Below are positions 63,226 to 64,000 of a stretch of DNA of 64,000 nucleotides, piece by piece. The stretch comes from Cellvibrio sp. PSBB006 (GTDB lineage: Bacteria > Pseudomonadota > Gammaproteobacteria > Pseudomonadales > Cellvibrionaceae), in contig NZ_CP021382.1 of assembly GCF_002162135.1 (NCBI RefSeq), forward strand, positions 4,586,001 to 4,650,000. Direction: 5' to 3'. The notes below the pieces were generated by a model that saw only the letters and a list, made by a program, of their open reading frames with translations, had not been told where the DNA came from and did no database searches. A program made the translations under genes and the position numbers. Position 1 is the stretch's first letter. Each line of letters begins with the position of its first letter.

Positions 63226-64000
63226 ATGAAAAAGCCTACGATAAAGGACGTAGCCAAGCTTGCAGGCGTGTCCTTTAAAACGGTTTCGAGGGTGATCAAT
63301 AACGAACCCGTAGTCAGTGATGAAGTGAAGGAGCGGGTTCTTAAATATATCAAATCACTGAATTACAAACCCAATATGCCGGCGCGCTTAATGCGTCGAG
63401 CGCCTTTTTCAATTGCCTTTGTTTACGATAATCCGAATAGTCACTATGTCATTGAAATGCAAAATGGCATCCTGGCGGAATGTCGTGCGCAGGGTTTCGA
63501 ACTGGTTATTCATCCCACCGCGTCCAATTCTGATATGGTTGGCAGCGAACTTATGACAATGATTGGTTCAAGCCAGATCGGCGGTATTATTCTCACTCCC
63601 CCATTATCAGAAAATCATGACCTGGTGAAATATCTGGTGGGTTTTAACGCAAAAGTTGTGCGCATTCTTTCGGGCGCCCAAGCGCCGGATGATTTAACAC
63701 CTGTGGTGTATGTCAATGACTGCAAAGCCAGCGAAGATATCACGCAGTACCTGATTGATCTGGGACATAAAAGGATTGCCTTTATCGGTGGTCAACCGGA
63801 CCACGAATCCAGTAAAGGTCGTAAAGCGGGATATCAGGCTGCGTTAAGAAATAATCATATCGATGTCGATAATGACTTTATTCTTGAAGGAAGTTTTACG
63901 TTTGAGTCGGGTGTTGAGTTGACCCGGCAAATATTGGCGCGTGATGACAGGCCTACGGCTATCGTGGCTGCGAATGATGAAATTGCGGCAGGCACATTAT
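63226..64000 (+). CDS. LacI-family transcriptional regulator, 3'-truncated by the window edge
   Basis: 258 residues visible. The N-terminal helix-turn-helix and hinge (TIKDVAKLAGVSFKTVSRVIN, YKPNMPARLMRR) are canonical. The periplasmic-binding-like core follows (FVYDNPNSHYVIEMQNGIL, IGGIILTPP, KRIAFIGGQPDHESSKGR). ATG 63226 has GAGAGGATT upstream. Its place beside nagX and the recurrence of one operator type at both cluster promoters make it the probable regulator of the GH89 locus, perhaps released by GlcNAc or a derivative. Confidence 0.92.
   Translation, partial: MKKPTIKDVAKLAGVSFKTVSRVINNEPVVSDEVKERVLKYIKSLNYKPNMPARLMRRAPFSIAFVYDNPNSHYVIEMQNGILAECRAQGFELVIHPTASNSDMVGSELMTMIGSSQIGGIILTPPLSENHDLVKYLVGFNAKVVRILSGAQAPDDLTPVVYVNDCKASEDITQYLIDLGHKRIAFIGGQPDHESSKGRKAGYQAALRNNHIDVDNDFILEGSFTFESGVELTRQILARDDRPTAIVAANDEIAAGTL

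Overview
The window looks like chromosome of a gammaproteobacterium of the Cellvibrio/Saccharophagus type (Cellvibrionaceae). This is inferred from gene content: a secreted CBM6 protein, a GH89 alpha-N-acetylglucosaminidase with a large TonB-dependent receptor and LacI regulator, and the gammaproteobacterial backbone tolC-thiC-nudF-yqiB-cpdA-yqiA-parE. No rRNA, tRNA or CRISPR array was seen. The first gene lacks its 5' end and the last (lacI-type) lacks its 3' end.

Layout. 1-8.2 kb: tail of a DUF3857/transglutaminase membrane protein, a glycerophosphodiesterase, a small MscS channel, an aromatic/aspartate aminotransferase, a CBM6 protein, hisC and a STAS protein. 8.6-12.2 kb: a GAF-PAS-GGDEF-EAL protein, a REP-like palindrome pair and an IS110-family element inserted exactly at the edge of that palindrome. 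12.2-21.2 kb: rimK and its retropepsin partner, a PA3496-family protein, an HdfR-like LysR regulator, tolC, a TPP riboswitch with thiD, thiC, nudF and a DUF1249 gene. 21.4-32.6 kb: an orphan hoxX, an MHYT sensor and a seven-gene chemosensory cluster of the type-IV-pilus class; these separate yqiB from cpdA. 32.9-40.1 kb: cpdA, yqiA, parE, a winged-helix/nucleotidyltransferase pair, a sensor-only membrane protein and radA. 40.1-48.2 kb: an epimerase-membrane-VKOR fusion, a quinoprotein oxidase operon (monoheme cytochrome, LodA-like, LodB-like) and two PilZ proteins. 48.4-54.2 kb: a ROK sugar kinase overlapping a btuFCD-type ABC transporter, then a cobalamin riboswitch and btuB. 54.5-64 kb: an amino-sugar utilisation locus (TonB receptor, GH89 lipoprotein, PhoX-like protein, NagX-like acyltransferase, LacI regulator) with matching paired operators at two promoters.

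Most notable observation. The IS110 element can be delimited at a CT core. Its 5' non-coding end carries a candidate bridge RNA whose two loops contain segments matching, or complementary to, the actual left target, right target and donor ends in this sequence. Other points of interest are four dispersed palindromic elements (106-107 bp and 176 bp classes) whose arms co-vary between copies, a hairpin-rich minus-strand transcript with an intrinsic terminator downstream of a LacI-type operator pair, a stand-alone hoxX, and the cytochrome-LodA-LodB triad.
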